In this document: positions 24,529 through 37,100 of the stretch, piece after piece
Position numbering within the stretch: position 1 is the first letter of the stretch
How the letters are laid out: every line of letters starts with the position of its first letter
DNA from: Narthecium ossifragum
Lineage: Eukaryota; Streptophyta; Magnoliopsida; Dioscoreales; Nartheciaceae
Direction: 5' to 3'
Length of the DNA stretch: 64,000 nucleotides
Assembly: GCA_963920575.1 (NCBI GenBank)
Contig: OY986965.1
Location: forward strand, 25,895,342 to 25,959,341
The notes under the pieces: generated by a model
What the model saw: the letters and a program-made list of their open reading frames with translations, nothing else
Told to the model about the DNA's origin: nothing
Database searches by the model: none
Position numbers and translations under genes: made by a program

Positions 24529-26521
24529 TCACCAGAAATCATTGCAAGAACAAGTTCCTTCGACAAATCGATGAAACCGAACACGGTCCCTTACAATTAT
24601 CTCCCTCTTAAATGCCTTGCTTATAATCTTTGTAACCTCATGGCAATCCCTGCAAACACGCAAGTTCTTCACCACCCGAATCACAGTTGGAGCTGTAGTC
24701 TTCAACAATCCCAGAGCAATGGCCAGCCTTTCACTGTGCTCGCAAAGAGAATTCTCTTTTTCTTCTTCACCCACATCATGCAAAACTGCCTAAGTCCATG
24801 GCTCATGCCCAGCCTGACGAACCCTGTCTGATACATCTCTCAGAATTTTTCTTATATCCATGATCTCAGGATGTGAATCATCTCCAACCACAAACTTGTG
24901 CAAAAAACCATCTATCTCAATAGAACTGCAACCAGGAATGGCTTTTACACCGTTCGCCTTCATCTTTTTCCTCCAGTACCCCACTTTATCCCACTGAGAT
25001 CTGGATGCACAGAAGTTAGAAACAAGCACAAAATTCTCCACATTGGTTGGTTCCAACTGCAGAAGTCGCTCAGCTACTATTTCTCCTTTACCAAAACTCC
25101 CAGTGTTCTTGCAGCCTGCCAGAAGTGTTCTCAAGATTACAGGATTTGGAGATATTGGCATGTTATTAACAAATGTGTAAGCTTCTTCAAAAAGGCCAGC
25201 TCTGCACAATATGTCAACCATGCAACCATAATGCTCCATCATCGGCTCAATGCCAAACTCATGCATGGTTGACCATAACTGTCGACCATCATCTACCAAT
25301 CCACTGTGAGCACATGCTGATAGGACACCAATGAAGGTTACATGGTTAGGCCTCACCTGCAAAATTGTTCACATATAATTTTTTTTTTGGGACAATTCCT
25401 CTCAGTCGAATATGATGCATACTAGGTAGAAGATATTCTATTAGTTGCAAGCAATGAGAAGTTATAGTACTTAACAAATTGTAACACAAAAATAAGCTTT
25501 GTAACAAATGCTGCTGGAATACCTTCCACTCCATCATACATGAGAAAAGGTCTAAAGCATCCTTGACAAGCCCATGAATTGCAAATCCAACAATCATCGA
25601 ACTCCAAGCTTTTGTATCCCTCTCCTCCATCTCCTCAAACACCTCCCTCGCCTTTTCTATGGCACCGCACTTCGCGTACATATCAATAAGCGCAGTACTC
25701 AGCTCGAGATCGACATTGATCCCTTTTCTATCAATGAAAGCATGAACCCACCTCCCCAAATCCAACGCCCCCGTCTTCGCGCAAGCCGAAATAACACTCA
25801 CCATAGTCACCTCATCTGGGCTGATCCCCACTTCTTGTGAATCTCTAAACAACTCCAACGCCTCGTTAACCATCCCAATTCTCGCATACCCACTAATCAT
25901 TGCACTCCATGCAATCAAATTCTTATCAGGAATCTCATCAAACACCGACCGAGCCAAGCCAATTTCTTCGCACTTAGCATAGAAGTTCAACAATGCAGTT
26001 TGAACAAATGGGCTCATATCTACCCCGTATCGGTAGGCATGCGAATGGACTTGCCAGCCTTCTAAGAAGGCGGCAATATTGGAACAAGCTTTCAGGACAA
26101 AGGCGACAGTGAATGAGTTGGGATACGCGAAGCTTCTCCGGAGCATTTCCTTGTAAAGAGAGATGGGCTCTTTGGATGGGTTTGGGAGCTGGGAGGAGCC
26201 CCTTATGAGGGAGTTCCAAGAGAAGGCGTTTGGATTGGGCATTTGATCGAACAGGCGACGAGCGTAGGCAATGTCGCCGGAGGTGGAGTTGGCGGCAAAG
26301 GCGAGGATTTTGGAGAAGGTGTAATAAGGATTTAAAGGGCGTTTGAGTACAATGGCATGGATTTGGCGAAGGGTTCTCATATTTGGGCATGTTTGGATTA
26401 GAGAAGAGAAGTGGTCTTCTAACAAGTGTTTGTGGGCATGGAGGGGTTGGGTTTTATAGGTTTTGGTTGGTGGAGGTATTGGGAAGAGTGATGGCTTCTG
26501 GAGGTTTTGGAGATGTGGCAT
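24529..26521 (-). CDS. PLS-class PPR protein with DYW domain, interrupted by an in-frame stop
   Basis: A pentatricopeptide repeat protein of the kind that edits organelle RNA (C-to-U). Exon 1 is 25523-26521 (333 codons) and exon 2 is 24529-25356; both junctions are phase 0 with good GT-AG sites, giving ...[13 protein letters not shown]. Exon 1 holds at least six P, L and S repeats ([47 protein letters not shown]). Exon 2 has the E/E+ region and ends in a DYW-type domain with [17 protein letters not shown] and terminal CSCNDFW, so the deaminase residues (HxE, CxxC) are present. However, a TAG at 24790-24792 stands in frame after GHEPWT and before [12 protein letters not shown], where relatives are open. 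The main product would be about 521 residues without the DYW domain. Either a pseudogene or a truncated editor. The longer frame past 25523 in the intron is spurious. Confidence 0.93.
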
Positions 26522-26739
26522 TAGATTTGGAGGTGTTTATTATGATTGGAGAGGTGGTGGTGTTTTGATGTGTGGCTCTGAAAGGAATGATGTATGTTAT
26601 TATAACCCCTCCTCTTATTGGAGGTTTGTTTGGCCATGATATATATAGGTGGGAAGCACTTTTTGTGTGTTCTCAAATTAGTTTATTATGCCATCAGCTT
26701 CTGCTGATGCATGAACAGAGATCCATGCAGCCTCTCTCT

Positions 26740-27095
26740 TGAACAAGGATAAAGTTGTGTGTATATTGATAGACACCATCAAATCGGTTATCCACTATCA
26801 ATTCATTCATCTAATACATCGGTAGTGGTCTACCGATAGACTAGATTAAAGAATCGATAGTTCACTACTAATTGAATTGTACCGGTAGCGAGGTATCGAT
26901 TGGTTGATAGAATCCAATCGATATCTCACTACCGATGAACTAGATGAATAATTCAATCGGTAGTGAGATACCAATTCATTGATCTAGTCTATCGGACTAC
27001 ATGAAAGAATCAATAGTCTACTACAAATTCGGGCACATCTAATGCACAACCACATCAGCATGTACACAAATAAGCGCTCTTTCAACAAATAGTTG
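26740..27095. mobile_element. Palindromic CGGTAGTG repeat (copy 1)
   Basis: This stretch is made of alternating forward and inverted copies of ATCGGTAGTG-AGATACCGAT words, such as tcggtagtggtctaccgata and accgatgaactagatgaa. It would fold on itself many times. The right edge contains gcacatctaatgcacaaccacatcagcatgtacacaaataagcgct, in inverted orientation to the left edge of the copy at 56.2 kb. It lies between the PPR and GASA genes. Confidence 0.75.
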
Positions 27096-27338
27096 TACAA
27101 AGCTTAGATTCCAAGTCGATGGAGGATTGAAAAGACTGTAACTGACTAAACCCAACAGAAACATACTTTAGGATAGTAAATGGCAAGTACAGCATCACAG
27201 ATAGAAGTTGACAGTAGAATTTTGAGACACAGATATTAGTTCTTATCCCAGAATGAAAGCATAAACTAGAAGAAGTGATGAGTTGGGTCCTCCTTTGTTC
27301 CTCTCCCTCTCTCAGAAGTCAGAACATGGAAGAGAAGT

Positions 27339-28151
27339 TTAAGGACATTTGGGGCCTCCTCTCTTGGTCTTCCAGTTGTTGTAGCAAGGGCAGGCTTCCT
27401 TGTGGGCGTAGGTCCCTGGTGGAACACACTTGCATTTGAAGCAGCACTTTTGGCAGAAGAACAAGCAGGGCTTCTTGTATTGTGTATTGGAGCACCTGAA
27501 CTGGCATGCTCCTGGGCACTCTGCAAATCCAATCAGATGATCCAATGAATCAACTTTTTCTTTTGTTCTCTAGATTATATCAACAATAGGATGAAAGCTT
27601 TTAGATCTACTGGTCATCAAACTGAATGATTGTTACAGTTCTTCATGAAATAGCCCATTAAATGAGTCTATCAAGTTGCATTACTAAGCTGCCCAACTAA
27701 CTGTTTCAAGTCAAAACAAAGGGATCTTGAAGATTACAATGCATCATGGATTTCACATTTCAACAGCCAACTCCCACATAACAACCTTAAGAGGAATTAA
27801 ATGCCATAATGTTTTCACATTCTAAAAACAGCATTAAGGAACAGAGGGAGAAAGAAAAACAAGAAGAGCACAGCAGTACCTGCTTGAGAAAACCCAGAAT
27901 GCTTGTGCTCATGCTGCCAAATCAACAAGTGAAAACAAATCAGACAACTTAAGATGTTTTATACACGCACGATGGTATTACCTTCTAAATATGAAAAGTT
28001 TCCTAAGATCAAGAGAGAAGTTTCAGTTCTTTTAATGCCAAAAGGAAAAGGAAAAGAAAAAGAAACAAACTGGGGTTGATGCTGCTTCCAATGCAGCAAA
28101 GCAGAGGAGAAGGATGAAGAGGAAGAGGATAGCATTCCCAGTTCCACCCAT
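27339..28151 (-). CDS. GASA/snakin cysteine-rich secreted peptide
   Basis: A small gibberellin-regulated-type peptide acting in the apoplast, linked in the family to growth control and antimicrobial defence. Three exons with matched phases: 28071-28151, 27880-27913 and 27339-27520, giving 98 residues. Exon 1 encodes a signal peptide (MGGTGNAILFLFILLLCFAALEAAS); exon 2 a short variable histidine-rich linker (HEHKHSGFSQA); exon 3 the GASA domain with all 12 conserved cysteines from ECPGACQFRC to GGPKCP, including FCQKCCFKCKCVPPG and CPCYNNWKTK. The domain is complete and the start is fixed by the signal peptide. Very likely a functional gene. Confidence 0.96.
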
Positions 28152-29453
28152 CCTTTGAGATGAAGAAGACCTCACTCCTCAGTAGTCCTCACCCTTGCTA
28201 AAATGAACAGAACAGAGGTGTGACACCCATGTTACATTTATAAGTTGGAGACTGTATTAAAGTGTCCACTACTGCTAGTTTACTGCCCACCGACACCCTC
28301 TTTAATGCTTTTATCTTTTTACCTTTCTTATTTATGTTCATCATAGTTTTGGATTCAGAAAACGGCATGTTTCTTGGTTGAATTCAAAGCTGAGAGATTT
28401 GTGCTGTAGTAGTGTGGTCAACAGTTTCTAAGTTTGGAGGAGCTCTGGTATAGGACAAGGCATTATCTATACTACAGATGGAGCAGAGCTTTGAACAGGG
28501 CCAGTGCTCTGACCCATGAGATTTGTACTAGTGTAAGGACTGAGGGAGTGAGGAACTGCATTTAGTTCATCTCCTTGTCCTTGATCATACAACGGTGTGT
28601 TTGCTCGGCCAAATTTGGTACACAAGTCTATTTTTCGAGTATGTTTGTTTATTCTGGTGTTTGGTTGTGTACAATGTACATCAAGAGTCAGGATCACATG
28701 ATAAAATCGTATCATGGTGATGATGTGGCTCCATTTCTGTGTCTTCAAATGCAATGTGAATGAGCAGCGAACTTGGATGCTTCTGAGTATTTGTACCTCA
28801 TTCAGGTAGATCTGTGTATTGTCACTTTCCATCCTGCTGGAGCCGACAAAGAGACATACACCCGTGGGGCATCCAGCTACAAAAGAACACTTTAGAGAAT
28901 CTAATCACATGATCGATGATTTCTAAATTAACCACTACCAATGCACGGCATCAAACAAATAGAAAGAACAGCAACTGTATGTTGAATTCGGATGCTTAGC
29001 CTGTGATGACACATGTCTGGGCAAATTATAGACCGATTTAGATTGAGAATATAATAAATTTACATAGTGAATAAAGTAAAAATTATATAAACATCAAAAG
29101 TAGTTATATAAGATTATGAACAAAATATTTAGATATATAAATGAAATTTATACGTATTTATCCTCAATATAAACGGGTCTTAAATCTTTTCAGATGGTTT
29201 GCAACTGAAGTTAGATATAGCCTGCATAAGAGAGAGCATAAGATTGCGTCTGAGAATTCACATAATGTTTTTCTCATATTTATTACTTCTCATTGGTCAC
29301 AGAATCTATCCGAGTTCAAAATGTAATGTCGACCGAGTTGCAGTGGAATTGCTGCACCATTACAGGCAACAAGTTCAAGTACCATACATTTATTAAGCAC
29401 TGTGTTTGGTCCATACGTAATCAAGAAAAAGAATGTCATGTGTAACCCCAGAT
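28152..29453. other. GASA promoter side and intergenic sequence
   Basis: No gene recognised. The part next to 28151 is the GASA leader and promoter on the minus strand; the part next to 29453 should hold the 3' UTR of the next minus-strand gene. Short frames (28467-28832, 29141-29396) lack support. Confidence 0.4.
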
Positions 29454-32400
29454 TCAGACTAAAGAAGCCTCAGCAAGACGAGCATGCGCTTTAGAAAGAG
29501 ACACCATGTAAAAGCTGCTACCACACTTTGATTCAGGACTCACAGCTGTGTAGTCCAGAACCTCCCCATGTGGGTGCCCAATACCATGCTTCAAATCAAC
29601 AAAAGGAGCTTCAGCCCTGAAACAAAAAAAATGAAAAATCGGAAATAAAAAATCAATAGCTGGATATTGAAACAAGATAAAGGGGACACAAGAATCAACC
29701 AAAAGGGGCACTATGAGGTATGAGCACTACCACTTTGAGAACGGGGAATCAATTGCATTCCTAGGACTCCTCTTGATTGCACTTTTCCTGTGAGTGATGC
29801 TGCTGCTGCTGCTGCTGCTTCCCCGAGAGGACCTTCCTTTGCCGTGCTTGTGCTTATATTGCGCATTCCTCTTGGACTTGGAAGAGTGAGAGGAATCCTT
29901 CACAGTGTGTGAATCAGAAGTAACAGGGGGGTCATAAACATCTGGTGCCCATTTCACACTCAACTTTGACTCTTGGGTCAGCCCTTGCTGTCCATGGCTT
30001 CCTTTTAGTGCAGACCGAAGCTTCAGTGGAGTCTGTAAACGAGAAAATAAAGTAAATGGTGCCATCCAAAGTATTGCAAAATACTGCTCATAAATCTTTT
30101 TATACATTGGAGATTTGAAAACGGCCTAGCTGCACGAGTCCAGAATTAGGTTGATATCAACATATCAATATATCTCATTTCATTGCACAAGAATTAATTA
30201 GTTAGGCCTCTATCAGAAAACTTTCGGTCGTCACATAGGGAAGGAAAGTTGCCCAAGTATGGAGTAAACCTTGGCTACTTGGAGTAAGCCAATCTATGGA
30301 CCCAGCTCAACGCCACATACTTAAGACAAAACCAACATCACCTTTTGCGTCAAAAAATGTACAAGAAACTCCAAGTTACTCCAGCCAGTTCTAAAGTGTT
30401 TACTTTGGCCTGAGGTGCAAACTTAGCACAGAAGTGGACAATTTGAAATCCCTTCAAGCAACAAATTCGAAGAAATTGCCAAATGAATCTATCCTTAGTG
30501 GAGGCGAGTTGCAAGCAGATAGGAGGGAACTGCAATTGACTGGAGGGAAAGTGAAGGCAATGATTGGGAGGGGAGGTGGCTGCAGTGGCAGGAGGGGATC
30601 ATGCATAAGATGGGATTAGGGGTTTGTTGGACACGGTCATAGGAGGTTGGGGTACTTACTTAGGCGCTTCCAGATTCAGGTCGAGGCTGGGTCCACATTG
30701 GGCATCTCTAAACCCTCATGCAGCCTGATCTCAATTCAGGCCTCAATTTTGAGTACAAAAAATCTGAGCCTGAAGGCCAAAGATGACTCAGATAAGTTTA
30801 AATCCTTGTAGTGATAGATCACAATTCAGAAATACTGTATATTAATTGTCAGTTTCTCAGAGAGTATGCTAATCACATGTCTCACTATTCTAAAAGGGAA
30901 AAGCCTTCAGCTTTACAAGAAACTTAATGCCTGAAAGGAAAAGGAATTCTGGTCATGTATGTCTCGTTATTTTAGAGGGGGAAAATCAGCTTTACAAGAA
31001 ACTTAATACTTGAAAGGAGAAGGAAATTGGTTAAGTGTCCATGAGCATGGAAGAATAGATGCTCTATAGTCCATGAGCATGGCCACAGATCCCCGGTGCA
31101 GCTATCGAGATTGGTTAAGTGTCAGGTGAAGGAGTATCTGATGCTAAATTGGAAAGGCAGAATAAGGAAATCTAGGCAATGTTGGAAGGGAGTTTGCATT
31201 CAAGTAGATGTGGCTTTCGTGAACAGTGAAACACACGCCGGTTTGGGGGTGGTCTGCAGGAGCGGGGAGGATGAGCTATGGTGGTATTCCTCTGCAGGTA
31301 TTATGGGGGAGACAGCTTTACAGGTTGAACTAGGAGCTATCAAGTTTGGGTTACGGGTAGCTATTGAGCATGGGATTAAGAGAGCTGTTCTTGAGTCAGA
31401 TTCCAGGTTTGCAGTCGATCTTGTCAATGGTAAGACTCCTTGGTCTGCTGATGTTATTTCAGAGCTACAGGACATATGGTTGTGGATGGGGAAATTCGTA
31501 CAGATACAGGTAATGTATATACATAGGGAGGACAATTTTGGAGCTGACTGGGTAGCGAGAGAATCTCGCTCGTTGATGTCTAACGTTGGGTGTCAGGGCC
31601 TCGCCGGGGTTTGTCTGGGGGGCCCGATTTTCCATTTTTAGTAGGGTTGTAGCGTCTTTGTAGCTCGTTGAGCTTAACTTGTCAAAAAAAAAGAAAGGAG
31701 AAGGAAATTAATCTTACGCATAATTATTCCACAAACGATCTACTTTATGACGGAAGAAATTGTGAACACCCAAGGATGCTACATAAATAGTACTCATCTC
31801 TTTGATCCACATCCTTGATTCAACCAACCCAAGCATCTTCTGGATTATAAGCAAGTGATGTCTTGGATAATTGCAGTAAAACCGCAGACAAAATCCTAGA
31901 AGAGGAAATATACTAAGGAGAAAATATTAATACCTGTAAATCTGTAAGTTTTTCTATCTAAACACAGAAATGAACCATATAATATCTGTCAATTTACACA
32001 TTTTGCTAATACTGTACCTCATTTTGCAATTTCTTTTATTTTAAGAAGAAATAAAACTTCTCAAAAAGAGGAAGATAAGTGAAACTTACAGGTAGGGGTA
32101 TGGAATCTGCATTAACAGGAGTTTCAGTCTTCAGTAAATGTTCATTGGTCATGTCCCAACCTGTTAACTCCTCCTCAACGATTGATGAAGGATGCAACTG
32201 TACTATATCTGAAAGTGGAAATGTTTCACAGTTTACAAAGACCCTCTGCATGTAACCATCCAAAGGAGGCGTCTGCCCCTCCTCTTCTCTGCAGTTCTCA
32301 CCCAGTACATAAGTTCGATAAGTGCCACACATTTGCTTATCAGAGACACAACCATGCAGGACTTCCCGGTGTTCAGTTTCAAGTTCTTGAACCATCAACT

Positions 32401-32731
32401 CTTCTCTCATATCAAGAAAGGATATATCCATCAACTCTTCTCTCATATCAAGAAAGGATATATGAAGATCGTCGTCCTCCGTGTCATAGCTTGTATCCAG
32501 CTCTTGCCCCAGGCATGCTCCCTCAGTATTCTGACTATCTGAGCATGACTCGTGAAGAGAACAACCTGAAGCTGAATTAGCAAAAGAAGTTTCCTTCAGA
32601 GTCTCCCCCGTCTGACAGCAGGTATCCAGCTGTTGCTGCAAGCATGCTCCCTCAGTATTCTGACTATGCGAGCCTGACTCATCAGGCAAATAATCAGAAA
32701 CTGAACTAGCGGAAGATACCGAACCGCCCAT
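29454..32731 (-). CDS. Plant-specific serine-rich protein of unknown function
   Basis: Three coding exons with consistent phases: 32090-32731, 29731-30032 and 29454-29616, giving 368 residues from the ATG at 32731. The product has an acidic, serine-rich N-terminal half with two near-duplicated blocks (SQNTEGACL twice; ISFLDMREELM twice in tandem), then a basic serine/lysine stretch and a conserved-looking core, TPLKLRSALKGS ... LSVKWAPDVYDPPVTS. I recall that core from uncharacterised plant proteins but know no function. The C-terminus reads APFVDLKHGIGHPHGEV. It is probably nuclear, judging from basic runs such as KSKRNAQYKHKHGKG. Leader exons lie upstream (33.4-33.77 kb). The 2.06-kb intron carries a LINE insertion. 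A slightly longer N-terminus (FYHYSLW before MGGSV) is possible. Confidence 0.85.
30880..31028. repeat. Imperfect tandem duplication of about 72 bp in the intron
   Basis: Two adjacent copies share ctttacaagaaacttaat and tgaaaggaraaggaa (30911-30950 and 30989-31028). The second copy ends exactly in the 17-bp sequence duplicated by the LINE insertion that follows. Confidence 0.75.
31029..31692 (+). mobile_element. 5'-truncated LINE with RNase H domain, poly-A tail and 17-bp target duplication
   Basis: The frame at 31096-31641 encodes the RNase H-like C-terminus of a plant L1-type LINE ORF2: VDVAFVNSETHAGLGVVCR, ELGAIKFGLRVAIEHG, AVLESDSRFAVDLVNG and IHREDNFGADWVARE, with the D, E, D and late D residues in place. 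A short 3' UTR ending in taacttgtc and an A run (31684-31692) follow. The flanks 31012-31028 and 31693-31709 are identical (gaaaggagaaggaaatt). The unit is 664 bp and sits antisense in the intron of the host gene. Its 5' 90 bp contain two repeats of ggttaagtgtc and of tccatgagcatgg, perhaps filler made at integration. Confidence 0.93.
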
Positions 32732-33780
32732 CCACAGACTATAGTGGTAAAAGCTGCCAGGGATTCAAGTTAGTACAATGTGAAATGAATCTGACGCATG
32801 ACAAACATAAATGACATAACAATTGGTTCAGATAAGCAGGGATACGCGTATGCCAAAATGGCAATATGAGATACTTGAGCATATTTGGTGCATAAAGAAG
32901 AGAATAAAACCAATTTATACGTGGACGAAAAAAAACCAAAACATAAATCGATCTTATGTGGATATTAGGATATCTAACATCCTTTGTTAACACACAATAC
33001 GTTTCAAACAGGACTACTTACTAATATCCTCACATCTTACACAGTAGATACTATTCAGTTAATCCAAATTCCCAATTTTAATTTCCGAAGTGTCTATTGA
33101 AACGTACCAGATGCAATTAAATACCATACAATAGACATACTTTGAAAACCAAAAAACCCAAGATATTAATAAACTCCATCGAAACGGCAATCAACGCACA
33201 ATTGTCACCAGGTCCTCAATTGAAAGAATGGTAATCATGTCTCAAGACCATGTTGCTGCTGTTAGAATAGAAGGCTGCATGCTTTTTATAGGAATATCAT
33301 GAAATAATAATGCATGATAGATATATTCGCATCAGATCGGAACATAAAAGGTTCACAAGATATAATTAAATAACAAGTACCTGAAGCTGCAAGCCTGCAA
33401 CCGCACTGATCTACCAAATTCCAACTTTAACAAACCAAATCTTATCCAAGCGAAGCTTCGACTGGCAGACAGCAAAGCGCTTGGATTCCTCACGTAGAGA
33501 TAGAGAAAAAGGAGGAAGGAAAGAATAAAGAACTAAAGGATTGAGAGCGAATACCCGGAGAAGGCTTAATGTTAGCTAAGATTACTACTACTACGACTAC
33601 TACGACGATTACACTTTTGGAGCTGCTTAAGACGATGTGAACCGGATACGCCATGGAACACGATCTGAGAAGTTGCGGTTCCGAGGCGGAGAAGGCGGCC
33701 GTCGAGCACCGAGGCCATGGCCGATGCTCTCGCCGGAAGAAAATTAAGCGACGATCAAAACAAAAGCGCGTATGATGGGA
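32732..33780 (-). other. Leader exons and promoter side of the serine-rich protein gene
   Basis: On the minus strand a GC-richer region at about 33600-33775 looks like a first exon. It contains an ATG (about 33717) opening a 48-codon frame (MASVLDGRLLRLGTATSQIV...) that ends before any good donor and so is probably an upstream ORF. A donor-like cttcag/gtactt lies near 33381. An acceptor ending at about 32761 (ctggcag) precedes the main coding exon. Confidence 0.45.
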
Positions 33781-34149
33781 TCACTGAACCCTAGAAAGGA
33801 GGGATCTTGAATCCAATGCGCCAACGGATTGCTTCCTTGGAGAAAATTTTAGCCCATGGAACAAAAGACTCGTTAGGGATTTGGGGATGTTATCTAATAG
33901 AGTCGGCTTATGTACGGTGGAGAAGAGAGAGCTCGTCAATGGCGGGCGGAGTCCTGGCTGTCTTCTCCAATAGATTGCCGACACGTGGATATCCGAGTTG
34001 TGTCGATAAGTCCAACCAGGGAATAATATTCTAACCAGCGGCTAAGCCAGATCATGGTTTTGTCCGTGGGAGAGGAAGTCATGTCTTCCACCGCCATATT
34101 TGATTGATTTTTAAATGCATAAAAGAAAGTTGGGTTTCCTTAGGTCTAT

Positions 34150-37100
34150 TCGGCCCGTTTGGTACCGGGATAATGACTCCAATCCCGGATAAGACCCAAA
34201 TAATCGGATTCGGGGGCGTGCAATAGCTAATAAGCTATTGCAGCGTGCAATAGTAGATCCTCGCCATGCATCCCTATCTACTAAACAAGAACGGCCAGGA
34301 TTCCACCGTGGTAAAAGGGCAGAAGGGCTGGCAGGACCCGTCACGTTTTCACCATCGATCCCCGATAAATCGAATCAAGAGATGAGCGATGCTGTCTCTC
34401 CTCTCGCCGCCTTCTCTCCCAACTCGTCGGCATCAAGAGAACTTTTCTTCTCTCCTCTCTAGATCACCATCAGAGAGAGGTCAACCGAAAGGATCGGTGA
34501 GAGAGGGCTGCAATAGAAAGGGGTCCAGCCAAATCCAGTCTCCGCGTGGATCCGCACTCGGCCGACGACTCCAGACGGGGTTTCGATGAGAATCTGGTTG
34601 GCATCATCTCCGGCGAGTAGCCGGAGAACTTCTCCCTCACCTTTTGAGGTCAGAGTGCTTGAAGCTTGTCTTGAATAGCCTTGTAAGTTTTTTCTTCTTT
34701 TTTTTTAGCCTTCTACTTTTGAATGGTTAATTTCTGAGGTGACTGAAGTACTGCTTAGTGCTCTGATCAAAACATTGCAAAATGTTATGTCATCTAAAGC
34801 TTCATTCATATCATTGAGACGTCTATATTTTGAAATGAGGATGAGCAATTGTAGAACTTAGCCAAGTTTGGTTGAAGAGTTTGTCCAATTTCCATTGGAG
34901 GAATCTAGAAAAAAAAATGTATGATGACAGGGGTGAAAAGGGATTTCGAAGCATGAAAGAATATTGGTACTTAGAACCAATTTAAAAGGTTTCTGAATGG
35001 ACAACTTGATAAACATCCATAGACCATAAATTGATGGAATACAATTTGGAAATCATTACACACGACTTCCATATGCTATTGTATCTTATTGGAGTTGATA
35101 TTTTGGTTTACCAGGCTGATACCTTGGAGAAAGAGGCATACCCAGCTTTAGATGAGTTGACTTTTAAATTCAACACACTCATATCTTGTACATGGTTTTG
35201 TTTCCATGATATTTTATTATTGAAAGAGTGCTTCTATCCCTTCCAGATTTAAGGATATTAAAGGAAAATAATCGACTATTAGAAATCAATTTTGTAGTTT
35301 AAATCTTTACCATTTTCAGCTGAAATGGATCATCTTTTTTTATCATCTATAGTTGGAAGCAGAAATGATGAGGACAGGATTGAGTTCCTTCTATCTGAAG
35401 TCAAGGGCATGGACATTACCGAGGGTAGCACCTGCTGGAGGTGCAGATGGTGCTGCAGCGGGCTCCTAGTTGAAGTCTTAATTTATAATTTGTAATACTG
35501 AACCTGGATTGAAGGAAGACGAGAATTGAAGCTTCGCAAGTTGAAGCTTAGCGATATATTGGAGTTAATGTCCTGAAAGAGTCTTAGATGACATATAAGT
35601 GTCCTGAAATATTTGTGATACAATCAGCTTTTATGTTCTATGAAAACTCAGCAGTAGCTCTTATGTGTTGCATGATCTGAACTAATAATGCCCTTTAATA
35701 CAATGAGCTTTTATCTCAAATGTGAATACAATAAACTTGTCTCCAATATGAATTGTCCGGTAAAACAAGTTTTGAATATGAATGTAATACATTGCATTCA
35801 TGTACATCATTCTTGCACATCATGAAATACATTCAAAGTATGCTTAAAAGCTAAACAACAAGACTGACATTGGCAATTGGGACATTCACAATACAATCCA
35901 TTCCATTCATACTTTTTGTGCAAATTACAATCCAATACGAACGTTATCAAAATTGGATTGAGATCTTCATAAAAGTTTTGAGATCTTCACTCATTCTAAT
36001 ACACTATAAATTTGAACATTAAGTACATAACAAATAAAACAAGAATAGCTTGTGAGATCTTCACAAACAATCCAAGTGAGCAATGAGTCTCTTTAAACTA
36101 AAGCAAGCTCCATGATTTCATGGTTGAATTCAGCTTTTTTTTCCGACATTGGCCTTTGTTGCAAGTATTTTTCCTCCCAAGGCATCAAGGCTCTTCATAT
36201 TTAAGCTCTCAAATGATATGCATTCCGTTGCCTTGATTAGAGCAGGTCAGAAGCTACACTGACCAACTGGTGGCACAGGTACTTTCACCATCTTCGGTTT
36301 CTGTGGGAAGGAAAAAATGAAATAAACTAGAGCTTTCATGCCAAAATTACATGATTTCAACAGAAAATAATACTTCATAGAAGCTTACCTGATCATTGGC
36401 ATCTTTTAGCTGCAAAAGCACCATTGCATACTGCTTTTTGAAGTGTTCTAAATCTTAATAAGATAGCCATCTTTTTGTTTCCCATACACTTCTTCATTCA
36501 TGTGCTTTAGCTCTCTCAATAATGCTTCCTGCATTGGTAGAGAAGAAGCATCAGAAGACTTAAATCATAACTAATAAACCATGTGGATCTGCCTGTCCAC
36601 AACTTGCTAATGCTAAAACCTTCAAAAAATACTAGCAATATGTATGCATCATTTGTCAATAAAAGTTAAAAATCAGATGACCTGATCAGTCCAACTCAGA
36701 ATACCTGGTGTGAATGCTAATTTCACATCAAAGACCTTATCGGATTCAGATTCAGTTCTTAAAGCTTCAGTTCATAAATCACACATCTGGAAAAGACCTG
36801 GAGAGACATACAAAATACTAGGGGTGAGCAAATATATTATAGACCACACAAATGAACCAACAATTCTGGTTACTGAAGTATGAGCTGCATCTTCAAAAAA
36901 AAAATGGGAAGACCATAGCAAAAAGAGCTTTCTTGTTTTGTTTCACGTTCATCAATTCATCAAAGAAAATTTGACCTTACCTTTCTTCGTGCGGTTCAAT
37001 ACCATCATTAGGTAAATTAAATCTAAATGGTGATCCTGGAAGCTTTCTGGTAGGCAAGCTTCTCAGTTAATTACATAGCAGCCATATCCATGCCATCATC

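Noticed and set aside
25346..25522. Extension of the first PPR exon past 25523
   Set aside because: A GT donor at 25521-25522 in phase with the acceptor at 25357 restores the conserved PPR sequence; the extension is intron.
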